This document shows positions 27,835 to 36,742 of a stretch of DNA of 64,000 nt, in pieces. The DNA comes from Ruminococcus flavefaciens (GTDB taxonomy: Bacteria; Bacteroidota; Bacteroidia; Bacteroidales; P3): contig JAMPAI010000001.1 in the NCBI GenBank assembly GCA_023667315.1, positions 304,820 to 368,819 of the forward strand. The letters run 5' to 3'. The notes beneath the pieces were generated by a model. It saw only the letters and a list, made by a program, of their open reading frames with translations, searched no databases and had not been told where the DNA came from. The stretch's first letter is position 1, and every line of letters starts with the position of its first letter. Both the position numbers and the translations under genes were made by a program.

Positions 27835-30800
27835 TTATCGAACGATAAAGCGTTTAACGGTAACGCCCCTTTCGGTGGAAATGCGGGCAAAATATAGACC
27901 TGAAACCAAACCGCCTACGTTGTAGCGGTAATTGTTGGTGTTGAGATTGCCTGCCGAGCGGTGCAGCTGGTTGCCTGTGGCGTTGAAGATAACCACTTCA
28001 TCGATGTTTACATCGGGAGAAACAAAGCTGACCATATCCTTAACGGGGTTGGGATAGACCGAGATACGGAAATTGGCATCCTGTGCGTTTTCGTTGCCGG
28101 AAGGAATGTTGGAACCGTCGCCGATTACGATGTCGTCGATCATGAACATGGGCGCATCGAGCGATACGCAGCGGATAGCGATGTGTATTTCCTGATTGTT
28201 GTATTGGTCTAACTTAAAGGTTACGTTTTCCCAATCGGAACTTGCCCGCAGTTCGTCGGCACCTTCGGGATAAACCATATAGAAATCACCGGCCCGGGGA
28301 TCACCGTTTCCTTCGGATACCCAGATTTCGTAAGATTCCTTGTAGGTCTTGTCGAACGATTTTACCCACATCGAAAGCTGGGTGTTGCTGGCGGGCATCT
28401 TCAATTTGGGAGAGATCAACCAGTCGTCTTTAGGCATATCGCCATCGTTTATACCGAGCGAGGCTCCGAAGCGGGAACCGCTGTGGGAACGGCAGCTGTT
28501 GTAGTATTCGTACAGCAGCATGGAAGGTTCGGTCGTTACGGGATTGAATACGACAAAGCCTAAATCGGTTTCGCAGCCGGGAAATTCGATGTAGTGGAAC
28601 TGGGCTTCCAGCACGTGACGTAAAGGCAGAACGGGGGTTTGGTCAAGGCTGAGCGAGGTCCAGGAGGGGTTCAGGCCTTCGGTGGCGAAATCCAGAGAGG
28701 ATTCGAAGTCCATAATGTAGGGATCGGCGGGAACCAACGAAATAACTTCTTTGGTGAGGCTGTCGTTGAGTGTGTTTTCGTCGTTTGCCAAAGTGGTAAA
28801 GGCGGTAATGGTGATGTTCCGGTTCTCGTTTTTGGCGGCCAGATTGGCTTTAAAGCTTACGATGCCCGAGGTATACGGTTCCAAGGTTACGGTCTCGGTG
28901 GCATCCAGCACCAGGTCGTCCACGCGAACCCGGACCGGAATCTCCACTTTCTCGATACCGTTGTTGCGGACGCTTACCATGATGGGCTCGTTGTCAGAAA
29001 ACACCCCTCCGGCAAGAGGTTGGGAAATGGCTTCAACCGAGGCGTCCTTGTTGTATAAGGTGGCGTCGGAACCGAACACGGCGCGGATGGCGGGATAACC
29101 GGCTTCGGTTTTGGCGGTCCAGGTTTCCTTGTCCTTGTCGAAAAGCATAAAGCTGCCGTTTTCGGAGGCATCTACGGCCAACCTGAAGCCATCGAGGCCT
29201 AACTGTTCCACCGAAATGAAATAATAGCCCGGTTCGAGTAAAAAGCCGGGCAGGCTGTATGTCCTTTCTCCGGCCAACATACCCCTGCGGGTCTTGGTTT
29301 CGTAAATCAGTTCCCTGGCCTCGATCTCGTTACCGCTCATCTTTACGCGTTGTATGGCGATATTGATATCCTTGTTTTCGGTCATTTCACCCCAGCCAAC
29401 GGTAATGGCCGTAAGGGTGTCTTTCTTCATAACGGGATAAATCAAACCGATGCGGCTTCCGATAGAACCCGATTCCAATATCTTTGCCTGGGAATAATCC
29501 GAAATATTGTCGAATGCAGCCACATTTTGCGATACTTCGGGTACGGATTTCGCATTGGCCTTTCCGGCCGATTCGGTACCGGCCAGCACTTCGGCCGAAA
29601 TGGTGATGGCGTCGTTTGTCTTCAGTCCGGGAACGGGCACTTCTATGGCGATTTCGGTCGTTTTTGCCGAATCCAGCGAGAAGGGTTCCCGTTTGGCTTC
29701 GGTTCCGTTAACAGACATCACCAATACCGCGTTGTCGAGTTTTTTCAAGCCACGGTTCTCGATTTTTACCGGCACGGTCCAGGAGGCGTTGGTCCAATCC
29801 TGGGGAATGATGCGGGGGATGTTGAGTTCTATATTCAAACGGGCCGAAAAATCGCTTACTTCCTGCATCAGTATGTTGCGGAACTTGAGGTTGTCTTGGT
29901 CGTTGACGCGTTCGGCGTAAATGCAGAAGGCGTAGTCGCCGGGTTCGTCCAGTTTAAAGACCACTTCGTTAACCGTAAATTCATCGTAGTTCGACGAGCC
30001 GGTAATGGTGGAGTCGGCTTCGATAACCTTCCAGTCCTGCCAGTTTTCGGACGTCTTGCCGATACGGATCTTGTGTACATCTACATTGTAAACCAGCACT
30101 TCGCCGTCGGGAAAGATTACGCTGCGGCCGCTGATGTATTCGTAGCTCAGGCGGAAGGTTCCGGCGTTTTCAACGCGGAAACAAGGCGAGAATGCAGGCG
30201 TGGAAGCTCCTTTGGAAGCCGTCAGGGCGCCGTTCTGATCCAATGCCCAGTCTTCGGCCTTGGGGGCGTGCATCTTCCGGGTGTCCACCTGCAGCGGAAG
30301 TTCCGACGTTTCCACGTACAATGCCGTATATTGGCCGTAGTTGTTGGCGGTTTCTGTTTCGCCTTCGGCCATGATACCCGCTTTAACCTGTTTGGCCACC
30401 CCGTTTTCCAAATGGAGTTTCTGGGTAAAGGTTACCACGGCCGATTTATCGGGAGCCAGAACGGTATTGAATGTTTCCCGTACCGTGTCGGTGCCTACGG
30501 CATAGTAGGCTTTAATTTGGGAAACATTATTGGAACCGATATTGGAAATGGCCAGGCGTACTTCCATATCTTCCGCTTCGCAGGAGGGCTTTTCGGAACC
30601 CATTATGGCGTCCAATTGTAAATCGACCGGGACGATGAGCATTGCATGCGCTCCGTCTTTGCGGAATGTTATCTGAAAGGTGTAGGTCTGCCCTGCTTCA
30701 AGGGAGAGATCATCCACATAAAAGGGATTGCTTGTGCCTTGGTCCAAGACATTACGGATAACGTCGGTCGTTTCATTCCACTCATAAGACTGAAGTAGGA

Positions 30801-31182
30801 AAATATCATACAGGCCAGGCTCAACGGAGATGGATGCTTCCGCATCGGGATTCACACCGGTAGCGAGGTTGGTGGCGGAAAGACCGGCGGGAATCGTGGC
30901 GCTGGCCGATTCGTACAGGCGTGGAAGGATGCTTTGATCCATATAGTAACCAATATAGGAAAGATCTTCTTTGTATGTGTCCGCAAGCTTGTGCTGGTTG
31001 TCGAGCAACAATTGGTATTGGTTGCGGTCCATGTAGGGGTTGTTTTCACCGTCCACCACCAAACGGACGGTGGCTTTGGTGGGTTCGGGGGTCGTTCCTT
31101 CCGCTTTGTTTTGAGCGAACCCCAAAGCGGTAAATGCCAGTGCCGAAAAGGCACAGGCCATACATTTAATAATTCGTTTCAT
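27835..31182 (-). CDS. Large T9SS surface protein with cleaved-adhesin-type domain
   Basis: The 1115-residue precursor has a signal peptide (MKRIIKCMACAFSALAF, cut near GFAQ). The middle contains repeated CARDB-like beta-sandwich segments (for example around ENRGLKKLDNAVLVMSVNG and VRNNGIEKVEIPVRVRVDD). A cleaved-adhesin/choice-of-anchor J domain covers about residues 845-1030: YIMDFESSLDF, then MPKDDWLISPKL, and finally FMIDDIVIGDGS. This is the jelly-roll fold known from gingipain adhesins. The type A T9SS domain has ISVYPNPVKDM and ends VKRFIVR. No catalytic domain is visible, so binding or matrix formation is the likely task. Its stop is followed by a good terminator. Confidence 0.88.
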   Translation of the reverse strand: MKRIIKCMACAFSALAFTALGFAQNKAEGTTPEPTKATVRLVVDGENNPYMDRNQYQLLLDNQHKLADTYKEDLSYIGYYMDQSILPRLYESASATIPAGLSATNLATGVNPDAEASISVEPGLYDIFLLQSYEWNETTDVIRNVLDQGTSNPFYVDDLSLEAGQTYTFQITFRKDGAHAMLIVPVDLQLDAIMGSEKPSCEAEDMEVRLAISNIGSNNVSQIKAYYAVGTDTVRETFNTVLAPDKSAVVTFTQKLHLENGVAKQVKAGIMAEGETETANNYGQYTALYVETSELPLQVDTRKMHAPKAEDWALDQNGALTASKGASTPAFSPCFRVENAGTFRLSYEYISGRSVIFPDGEVLVYNVDVHKIRIGKTSENWQDWKVIEADSTITGSSNYDEFTVNEVVFKLDEPGDYAFCIYAERVNDQDNLKFRNILMQEVSDFSARLNIELNIPRIIPQDWTNASWTVPVKIENRGLKKLDNAVLVMSVNGTEAKREPFSLDSAKTTEIAIEVPVPGLKTNDAITISAEVLAGTESAGKANAKSVPEVSQNVAAFDNISDYSQAKILESGSIGSRIGLIYPVMKKDTLTAITVGWGEMTENKDINIAIQRVKMSGNEIEARELIYETKTRRGMLAGERTYSLPGFLLEPGYYFISVEQLGLDGFRLAVDASENGSFMLFDKDKETWTAKTEAGYPAIRAVFGSDATLYNKDASVEAISQPLAGGVFSDNEPIMVSVRNNGIEKVEIPVRVRVDDLVLDATETVTLEPYTSGIVSFKANLAAKNENRNITITAFTTLANDENTLNDSLTKEVISLVPADPYIMDFESSLDFATEGLNPSWTSLSLDQTPVLPLRHVLEAQFHYIEFPGCETDLGFVVFNPVTTEPSMLLYEYYNSCRSHSGSRFGASLGINDGDMPKDDWLISPKLKMPASNTQLSMWVKSFDKTYKESYEIWVSEGNGDPRAGDFYMVYPEGADELRASSDWENVTFKLDQYNNQEIHIAIRCVSLDAPMFMIDDIVIGDGSNIPSGNENAQDANFRISVYPNPVKDMVSFVSPDVNIDEVVIFNATGNQLHRSAGNLNTNNYRYNVGGLVSGLYFARISTERGVTVKRFIVR

Positions 31183-31219
31183 GTTTCGGTTGGTTATTTA
31201 TTGGTTGGTTAATCGAGAG

Positions 31220-31258
31220 AAATCCCCAAGTCCTGTGGTTCAAAGGGCTTGGGGATTT
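31220..31258 (-). terminator. Terminator of the repeat-protein gene
   Basis: AAATCCCCAAG and its perfect complement CTTGGGGATTT form an 11-bp stem around a 17-base loop. It lies just after the stop of the 984-residue gene on the minus strand. Confidence 0.7.
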
Positions 31259-31269
31259 TAAGTGTCAGA

Positions 31270-34224
31270 CTATCGTACGATTACGCGTTTAACAGCCATC
31301 AGGCCGTTGTCGGCGGTAAGGCGAACGAAATAGATGCCGCTGTGTTCGAGGCGCACTTCCGTTACCCCGGCGGGCATCGTAAAGGTCTTTGCAATCATGC
31401 CGTTGGCGGTAAAGATTTCCACCTTGGCGGCTACGGGCGCTTCAATCTTAAAGTTGCCGTCGTTCGGGTTCGGGTAGAGGTGAACACCGGCCAGTTCTCC
31501 GTTTTCGTTGGCGGTGTTTTTCTTAACGGTGTAGGCGGCTTCGGCTACCGCAGAGTTCACCAGACCGTCCTTAATGGCGATGGCCTTGATGGTCATTGCG
31601 CTGTCGATCTTGATTTTGGCGGTGTACTTGGTGCTCTTGTCGGTAGGCGTGGTGCCGTCGGTGGTGTAGTAGATGTCGGCTCCGGCGGTGTCGCAGAGAA
31701 TTTCCACTTCCGTACCGGCTTTCACTTCTCCCGCGCCCGGGTTGAATCTCGGCGCGGCCACCGTATCCTTTTCCTGTTCTACCGCTTTCACTTTGTATTC
31801 GGCATAGAACCAACGGAAGATAGGTTCACCTTCTTCCGTCATATCGGCCATATAACCGGCCTTGAGAACGGGTTTTTCGGCATGGAATACGGGGTAGGCG
31901 TATTGGTCGTCTTCTTCGTCGGGCTCACCGTAGAAGAATACTTCCACGTCTTCGCCGTTCAGCATGGCTTCGTCGGTGCAGGCTTCTGCGGAAGCCTTGC
32001 TGGGGAACCAGGCAAAGAAAATCTCGGTATCCAGTTCGTCCGAAGGCGTGATCGTTATCGTGTCGTTTTCTTCCAGTTCGGTACCGGTGGCGGGGGTAAA
32101 GCTCAGGGTAACTTCCGGTTCGGGTTCTTCTTCGGCCACCGTGTAGGTAATCTTGGCGATGTCGGAGGTAATCAGGCCTTCCTTAACGGCAATGGCCCAG
32201 ATGGTCATGTCCGAGTCGATCGAGATGGGGTCTTCGTACCGGGTGCTGTTAACCGTTACGGTATCGGCGTTCACGGAGTAGTAAATCGTAACATCGGCGG
32301 TGTCGCAGCTAATTTCCACTTCCGTGCCCACAGGCACTTCGCCTTCTTCCACGCTGAACTGGGGCATGTCCACCTTGTCCATAACGTTGTATTCGGCATA
32401 GAAGTTCGTGGCGACCCAGGCTTCATCATCCGAGTTCCAGATACCGGCGCGGATAACGCGTTGGTCTTTCTGCAGAACCGGAAACTTGGTTTTTGATTCT
32501 ACTAGGGTTTCGGCATCATAGCCATCCCAAAATCCATCCGCATTCTTGAACAGATCGCTCGCTTCGGCTTGCGTTCTGGAGTAGAACAGTGCATAGTAGA
32601 TGAGTTCGTCGTCTGATAAACCGACGCCTTCGATTTCGACTTCAGTTCCGGGGAGAACGGTGGTGTCGTCCGCCGGAGAGAATTTTACTTCAACGGCTCC
32701 CCCTATGGTGTATTCGGCATAGAAGTCGGTCTTGGTGAATTCGCCGGTTGCGGCAACGGCAATACCGGCTCGGATAATGGTGTGGTCTTCATCAATGGTA
32801 ACGGTAGTGGTAGGAGCCGCATTCGTTAAACTTGGGAGTTGGAATGCCCCCCAATTTTGCGACCATAAAGCATCGGCCTCGGCTTCGGCTTTCGTCTTAT
32901 AGAGCTGGTAGTAGTAAGCATCGATGTTTTTCGCATTGTTTACCCTAATGGTTACTTGGGCTCTAGAAGCAACCGTACCGCCGTTGGGGCTGAAGTTAAA
33001 GGATGCATCGGCTGCAATGGTGTAGGCCGCCGTCGCAACCTCCGAGATCTTGCCGTCTTTAATGGCGATGGCCTTGATGGTCATCTCTTCGTTTACGATG
33101 ATACCGTCTTCTTCGTTATACAAGGTGCTGGAGGCGGTCGGTTCGCTGTTGTCGGTGGTGTAACGGATTTCGACATCCTTATCTACTCCATCCGGACCTA
33201 TGTAAATAATGCTAACTTTCGTTCCCTTAGAAACTGCCCCGGCTTCCGGTCGGAATTCGGGCTGGCGAACCTCTTCGGCAGGTTTTTTAACGGTGTAGGA
33301 AGCGTAAGCGGGTTCCGACCACGTTGTATAATTCAAACAAAGGGAAACCCTAAATACCGGTTTGTCGGCAGAGATGGCAATAGGTTTGTTGACTATAGCG
33401 ATGCCTGCGTCGCTATAATTTTCATCGGGCCAGGTATCGGCTTTGGCTTCATCAAGGGTGGCGTAACATTTATAATAGGCAAAGCCTTTGCCACTGCTGA
33501 CAGTCCCTGTAATAGTACATGTAGTACCGGGTTCCACTTCTGTACCGCTAACGGGATCGAAAGTAACCGTTACAACCACAGGTTCCTTAACGGTATAGCT
33601 GGCTTCGGCCACTTCCGATTCCGAGCCATCTAAAATGGCGATGGCCTTGATGGTGACTGCTTCGGTAATTTTGATAGGCGCCGTGTATTCCGTGCTGGAA
33701 GCGGTGGGCGTGCTCCCATCGGTGGTGTAGTAAATGGAGGCACCGTTTGTGGTGCACGTAATCGTTACCTCGGTGTTGGGATCCACTTCACTGCCCGCAG
33801 GGGTAAAGGTCGGGGTGGCCACATTTATATCTGGATTCTCGGAACCTCCGGCAATGGTGTATTTGGCGAGAAAAAATGGCTCAGTTAATGTTTCGTTGTC
33901 ATCGTCAAACATACCTACACGGATAACGGTTTTTCCTTCAGAAATGGTAGGTACTGTACTTCCTATATCAACGAGTGCAGAACCCCATTCATCCCAAAAA
34001 CCATCACTGCTTTTGAAATACTCACTGTTTAGGGCTTCTTCTTCGGATGAGGACAGTGCATAATAGTACGTATGCGAATTGTCCGTACTCTTAATTTCAA
34101 TTGGTGTTCCGGAAGAAACTTCAGAACCAGAGGGTGGGTTAAACGTTACTTGTGCTGTTGCTAATCCCATGGTGGCAAATAGCACGCTTAGGGCCGCTAA
34201 GGCCCGGCAAAATAACTTTTTCAT
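31270..34224 (-). CDS. T9SS surface protein built of alternating chitobiase-C-like and variant repeats
   Basis: The 984-residue precursor has a signal peptide (MKKLFCRALAALSVLF, cut near ATAQ). Nine tandem beta-sandwich repeats follow. Four are chitobiase/hexosaminidase C-terminal-like (type B), with the core SIYYTTDGSTPT, then TIKAIAI and ASYTV. Five are a longer variant (type A), with YYYAL or YYALFYS, an AEA helix-like insert, VIRAG and FYAEYTV. The order appears to be A-B-A-B-A-A-B-A-B, followed by the T9SS domain (HLYPNPNDGNF, ending VKRVIVR). No enzyme domain is present. Carbohydrate or surface binding is plausible for such folds but not shown. The coding sequence is somewhat less G+C-rich in the last repeats. 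Confidence 0.87.
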   Translation of the reverse strand: MKKLFCRALAALSVLFATMGLATAQVTFNPPSGSEVSSGTPIEIKSTDNSHTYYYALSSSEEEALNSEYFKSSDGFWDEWGSALVDIGSTVPTISEGKTVIRVGMFDDDNETLTEPFFLAKYTIAGGSENPDINVATPTFTPAGSEVDPNTEVTITCTTNGASIYYTTDGSTPTASSTEYTAPIKITEAVTIKAIAILDGSESEVAEASYTVKEPVVVTVTFDPVSGTEVEPGTTCTITGTVSSGKGFAYYKCYATLDEAKADTWPDENYSDAGIAIVNKPIAISADKPVFRVSLCLNYTTWSEPAYASYTVKKPAEEVRQPEFRPEAGAVSKGTKVSIIYIGPDGVDKDVEIRYTTDNSEPTASSTLYNEEDGIIVNEEMTIKAIAIKDGKISEVATAAYTIAADASFNFSPNGGTVASRAQVTIRVNNAKNIDAYYYQLYKTKAEAEADALWSQNWGAFQLPSLTNAAPTTTVTIDEDHTIIRAGIAVAATGEFTKTDFYAEYTIGGAVEVKFSPADDTTVLPGTEVEIEGVGLSDDELIYYALFYSRTQAEASDLFKNADGFWDGYDAETLVESKTKFPVLQKDQRVIRAGIWNSDDEAWVATNFYAEYNVMDKVDMPQFSVEEGEVPVGTEVEISCDTADVTIYYSVNADTVTVNSTRYEDPISIDSDMTIWAIAVKEGLITSDIAKITYTVAEEEPEPEVTLSFTPATGTELEENDTITITPSDELDTEIFFAWFPSKASAEACTDEAMLNGEDVEVFFYGEPDEEDDQYAYPVFHAEKPVLKAGYMADMTEEGEPIFRWFYAEYKVKAVEQEKDTVAAPRFNPGAGEVKAGTEVEILCDTAGADIYYTTDGTTPTDKSTKYTAKIKIDSAMTIKAIAIKDGLVNSAVAEAAYTVKKNTANENGELAGVHLYPNPNDGNFKIEAPVAAKVEIFTANGMIAKTFTMPAGVTEVRLEHSGIYFVRLTADNGLMAVKRVIVR

Positions 34225-34483
34225 AGTGAAAAGTTGTTTGTGTTAATAAATTTGTGTGTTTCGGTTGTACCCTCCGAACGGCATCTTTTGGCAAAAAGAC
34301 ACTGCCCGAAAGGCGCTATAAAGGTATTAAAAATTTGCAGAGAAACAACGTATTTGCCTAATAACTATCGACATTTTTTTGCCATCAGGGGCAAAAAAGG
34401 CATTGGGTTATGCTGTACGTTGTTTTGCCGGCAAAAAAGTTTTTTGCTAAGGAGGGGCAATCTAAGGAAGCCTAAAAGAGATG
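34225..34483. other. AT-rich intergenic region with three T-GCC/GGC-A dyads
   Basis: These 259 bases hold no gene. Three short dyads of the same design occur: TTTTGGCAAAA at 34286-34296, TTTTTTGCC-ATCAGG-GGCAAAAAA at 34375-34398, and TTTTGCCGGCAAAA at 34423-34436. They lie 3' of the AlbA_2 gene and 5' of the repeat-protein gene. Confidence 0.6.
34375..34398 (-). terminator. Possible terminator of the AlbA_2 regulator gene
   Basis: A 9-bp stem with a 6-base loop is flanked by A and T runs, about 86 bases after the AlbA_2 gene stop on the minus strand. The stem is weak apart from its three G-C pairs. Confidence 0.45.
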
Positions 34484-36007
34484 TTATTTTTGTAACAGCA
34501 ACCGGCCTTTTTCAGTAAGGAGGTACTTTTGCTTCGGATGATTAGGGGTTTGGGGATATAACGGAGCGACAAGACCCGCTTGTTGGGCAGGGGTCAGGTA
34601 GTTGTTTAGAAAATTTTCCCTATCCTTCAATCGCAGCAAATCCATCATTTCTTTAACTGAAAGTTGTTGTAACCCAATGGTTTCAATAAGAAAAAGTACT
34701 TGTCGGGTACTTGTCGGGTACTTGTCGGGTACTTGTCGGGTACTTGTCGGGATTTGCTTGGAACTTGTTCGGTATTCAAATGTGCTTTCCGCGCATTTCA
34801 AAGAATCCCCACCATCTGCCGAATATCCGGCCACCTTTCTTGTATAACGGAATATCACCCACGAAAAATTGCCATCGGTATGAAATTCGGGTTCAGGAAG
34901 ACCCACACGGAGGCACTCGTTAATCATCAGACTAATGCCACGCCCCCAGTTTTCCAAAACATCGCTTCGATACAATACGTTGGCAATAATAGGGTTATGT
35001 GGGTCTGAACGATGTTCAACCTTTATCTTTTCGATATCTACGTGTTGCGAAAAGGTTCCGGAATTTTCAATTTCCACCCTATCGTCATAAATGGCAATAC
35101 CTACCGAACTGCCAGGACGGTGGTAGGCACGATGGCAGAAAGCATTGATGCAGCATTCTCGCAACGCCTTATACGGAATGCTGAGTTCTTCTTCGCGATA
35201 TAGGCCTTCTATCTTGCCTGAAAGCGATAAGTGCTTAAAGAAGAATGTCATAGCGGCATCTAATAAAGCGTAAATGTTACCTTGGACTCGTTGGTTGTCA
35301 AAAAATTCATCTTTGGTGGTTCCCTTAAATCGAGCCAAACGAAGAACGCATTGCGGGTAATTATAAAACCTATGGCCAAACAGAACGGCAGCTGCGTTGT
35401 TCAACATGCCTTGATGTCGCAAATCGAATTTGTCGAGGATTACCGGAATTTCTTCCCGTATTGTGGTTTCGGGCAAACGTCCGCTGCGGATTCCGGCTCT
35501 TACGGCTCCCATAATGGCATTGTTGTCGAGGTCATCCAATCCAAGCTCGGGATTTATTATCGATTCCCAACTGTTTTTGCCTCCATGTTGCATCAAAAGT
35601 TGGTGATAGAGGGTTTGTGGCATGGTAGAGGTTACGCTTTCAATCCGTTGATAGGGTCGTCCCTTGTAACAGAATGGACGTGAGTACCGGGCGTTTTCTA
35701 CATGCAGTGCAACCACCATTTTGGAAGAATTCGGCAATGCGGTGTAGGAAACTTGTACATCAGCCCTTGGTTCCAGCCGGTTAATTGCGTCCGCTATATT
35801 CCGTTTGGTATTGTCTGCAACTTCTTGCCCTGTGATTTTGCCTTTGTCGTTTATGCCGAACAATACGGTACCACCCGAATCATTCAGAAAAGCACACAGG
35901 GTTTCCATGCCACGTTCCAATTGCCCGGTAGTTTCTTTAAACTCTACCTGCTCGTTTTCCTTATTGGCAATCAATCTCTGTATCGTGTCAAGATTATCTA
36001 TTTCCAT
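34484..36007 (-). CDS. AlbA_2/Schlafen-type ATP-binding regulator containing an 11-bp repeat
   Basis: The 507-residue protein begins with an AlbA_2 domain (about residues 12-130: ENEQVEFKETTGQ, then GGTVLFGINDKG). A HATPase-like C-terminal segment follows (about 260-400: ALRECCINAFCHRAYHRPG and VLENWGRGISLMINE). This is the architecture of COG2865-type putative transcriptional regulators. The last 70 residues look like a winged-helix region. Between the ATPase part and this tail, residues about 419-437 (PTSTRQVPDKYPTSTRQV) are encoded by five exact copies of an 11-bp unit. Copy change would shift the frame and remove the tail. The gene is visibly richer in A+T than its neighbours, which hints at horizontal transfer. 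It stands alone and has its own promoter. Confidence 0.85.
   Translation of the reverse strand: MEIDNLDTIQRLIANKENEQVEFKETTGQLERGMETLCAFLNDSGGTVLFGINDKGKITGQEVADNTKRNIADAINRLEPRADVQVSYTALPNSSKMVVALHVENARYSRPFCYKGRPYQRIESVTSTMPQTLYHQLLMQHGGKNSWESIINPELGLDDLDNNAIMGAVRAGIRSGRLPETTIREEIPVILDKFDLRHQGMLNNAAAVLFGHRFYNYPQCVLRLARFKGTTKDEFFDNQRVQGNIYALLDAAMTFFFKHLSLSGKIEGLYREEELSIPYKALRECCINAFCHRAYHRPGSSVGIAIYDDRVEIENSGTFSQHVDIEKIKVEHRSDPHNPIIANVLYRSDVLENWGRGISLMINECLRVGLPEPEFHTDGNFSWVIFRYTRKVAGYSADGGDSLKCAESTFEYRTSSKQIPTSTRQVPDKYPTSTRQVLFLIETIGLQQLSVKEMMDLLRLKDRENFLNNYLTPAQQAGLVAPLYPQTPNHPKQKYLLTEKGRLLLQK
34697..34751. repeat. Five perfect tandem copies of an 11-bp unit (VNTR)
   Basis: The unit TACTTGTCGGG occurs five times without a mismatch inside the AlbA_2 gene, and a degenerate copy (ACTTGTTCGG) lies just upstream in the gene. 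Eleven is not a multiple of three, so each gain or loss changes the reading frame. None of the three frames contains a stop within the repeat. Confidence 0.97.
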
Positions 36008-36025
36008 ACGTAAATATATACACAA

Positions 36026-36033
36026 CAAAGGTA
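36026..36033 (-). promoter_or_regulatory. -7 box of the AlbA_2 regulator gene
   Basis: The minus strand reads TACCTTTG, an exact TAnnTTTG match, 18 bases upstream of the chosen ATG. This supports that start over the in-frame ATG seven codons earlier. Confidence 0.5.
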
Positions 36034-36082
36034 CGCGATTTACTTGGGAATCTTTTTATATGTCCATAATAACTTTTTTTGG

Positions 36083-36090
36083 TAAATTCG
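36083..36090 (+). promoter_or_regulatory. Candidate -7 box of the ferritin gene
   Basis: TAAATTCG, a TAnnTTYG-type box, lies 73 bases before the ferritin ATG. No operator for an iron or peroxide regulator was recognised. Confidence 0.4.
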
Positions 36091-36163
36091 CCCTTGCATT
36101 CTGTTTCTCTTTATGTTGGGGAAATAGGTGCGCTTAGATTGACAACTTTAAAATTTTAAAGCC

Positions 36164-36649
36164 ATGGTGATTTCAAAAAAACTCGAAAAGGCTCTTAACG
36201 AACAGATTGCCGCCGAAATGTGGTCGGCCAACCTGTACACTTCCATGTCGTTCTTTTGCGAAAAGGAAGGATTCAACGGTTTTGGCAGCTGGCTCAGAAA
36301 GCAGGCCGCCGAAGAAATGGAACATGCCTATATGATGGCCAACTTCCTGATTCAACGCGGCGGCACGGCCAAGGTGAGCAAGCTTAACGAAGTGCCGGGT
36401 TCGTGGAAAACCCTGCTCGATATGTTCAAGGCCGTATATGCCCACGAATGCCACGTGTCCGACCTGATCAACAAGCTGCTCGATATGGCGGTGGCCGACA
36501 AGGACAAGGCCAGCGAAGACTTTTTCTGGCAGTTCGTGCGCGAGCAGGTGGAAGAAGAAGCTACGGCCTCCGACATCGTTTCCAAGATTGAGAAATTCGG
36601 TCAGACCGCACTTTTCCAATTGGACAACAAGTTCGGCGAACGCAAGTAA
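36164..36649 (+). CDS. ftnA: Bacterial non-heme ferritin
   Basis: The 161-residue protein matches FtnA in length and in its four-helix pattern. The ferroxidase-centre residues are visible: E in NEQIAAEMWSANLYTSM, the E-x-x-H pair in EEMEHAYMMANF, and E in REQVEEEATASDIV. Twenty-four subunits form a hollow shell that oxidises and stores iron in the cytoplasm. It is transcribed alone. A hairpin 22 bases after the stop is a weak terminator candidate. With the rubrerythrin at 53394 it is one of two iron/oxygen-protection genes in the window. Confidence 0.95.
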   Translation: MVISKKLEKALNEQIAAEMWSANLYTSMSFFCEKEGFNGFGSWLRKQAAEEMEHAYMMANFLIQRGGTAKVSKLNEVPGSWKTLLDMFKAVYAHECHVSDLINKLLDMAVADKDKASEDFFWQFVREQVEEEATASDIVSKIEKFGQTALFQLDNKFGERK

Positions 36650-36670
36650 ACCACGAAATTCAAAACAAGG

Positions 36671-36701
36671 ATGCCAAGGGGAGCAAGTCTTTCCTTGGCA
36701 T
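36671..36701 (+). terminator. Weak terminator after ferritin
   Basis: ATGCCAAGG and CCTTGGCAT form a perfect 9-bp stem around 13 bases, but only a short mixed T-rich tail follows. Confidence 0.45.
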
Positions 36702-36742
36702 TTATAATGCAAGGGCTTCAATGCCCGTTAAAACACGGATAA

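Noticed and set aside
34697-34751. The 11-bp direct repeats as a CRISPR array or origin iterons
   Set aside because: The units are contiguous with no spacers, lie within a coding frame, and no DnaA-like boxes or replication genes are near.
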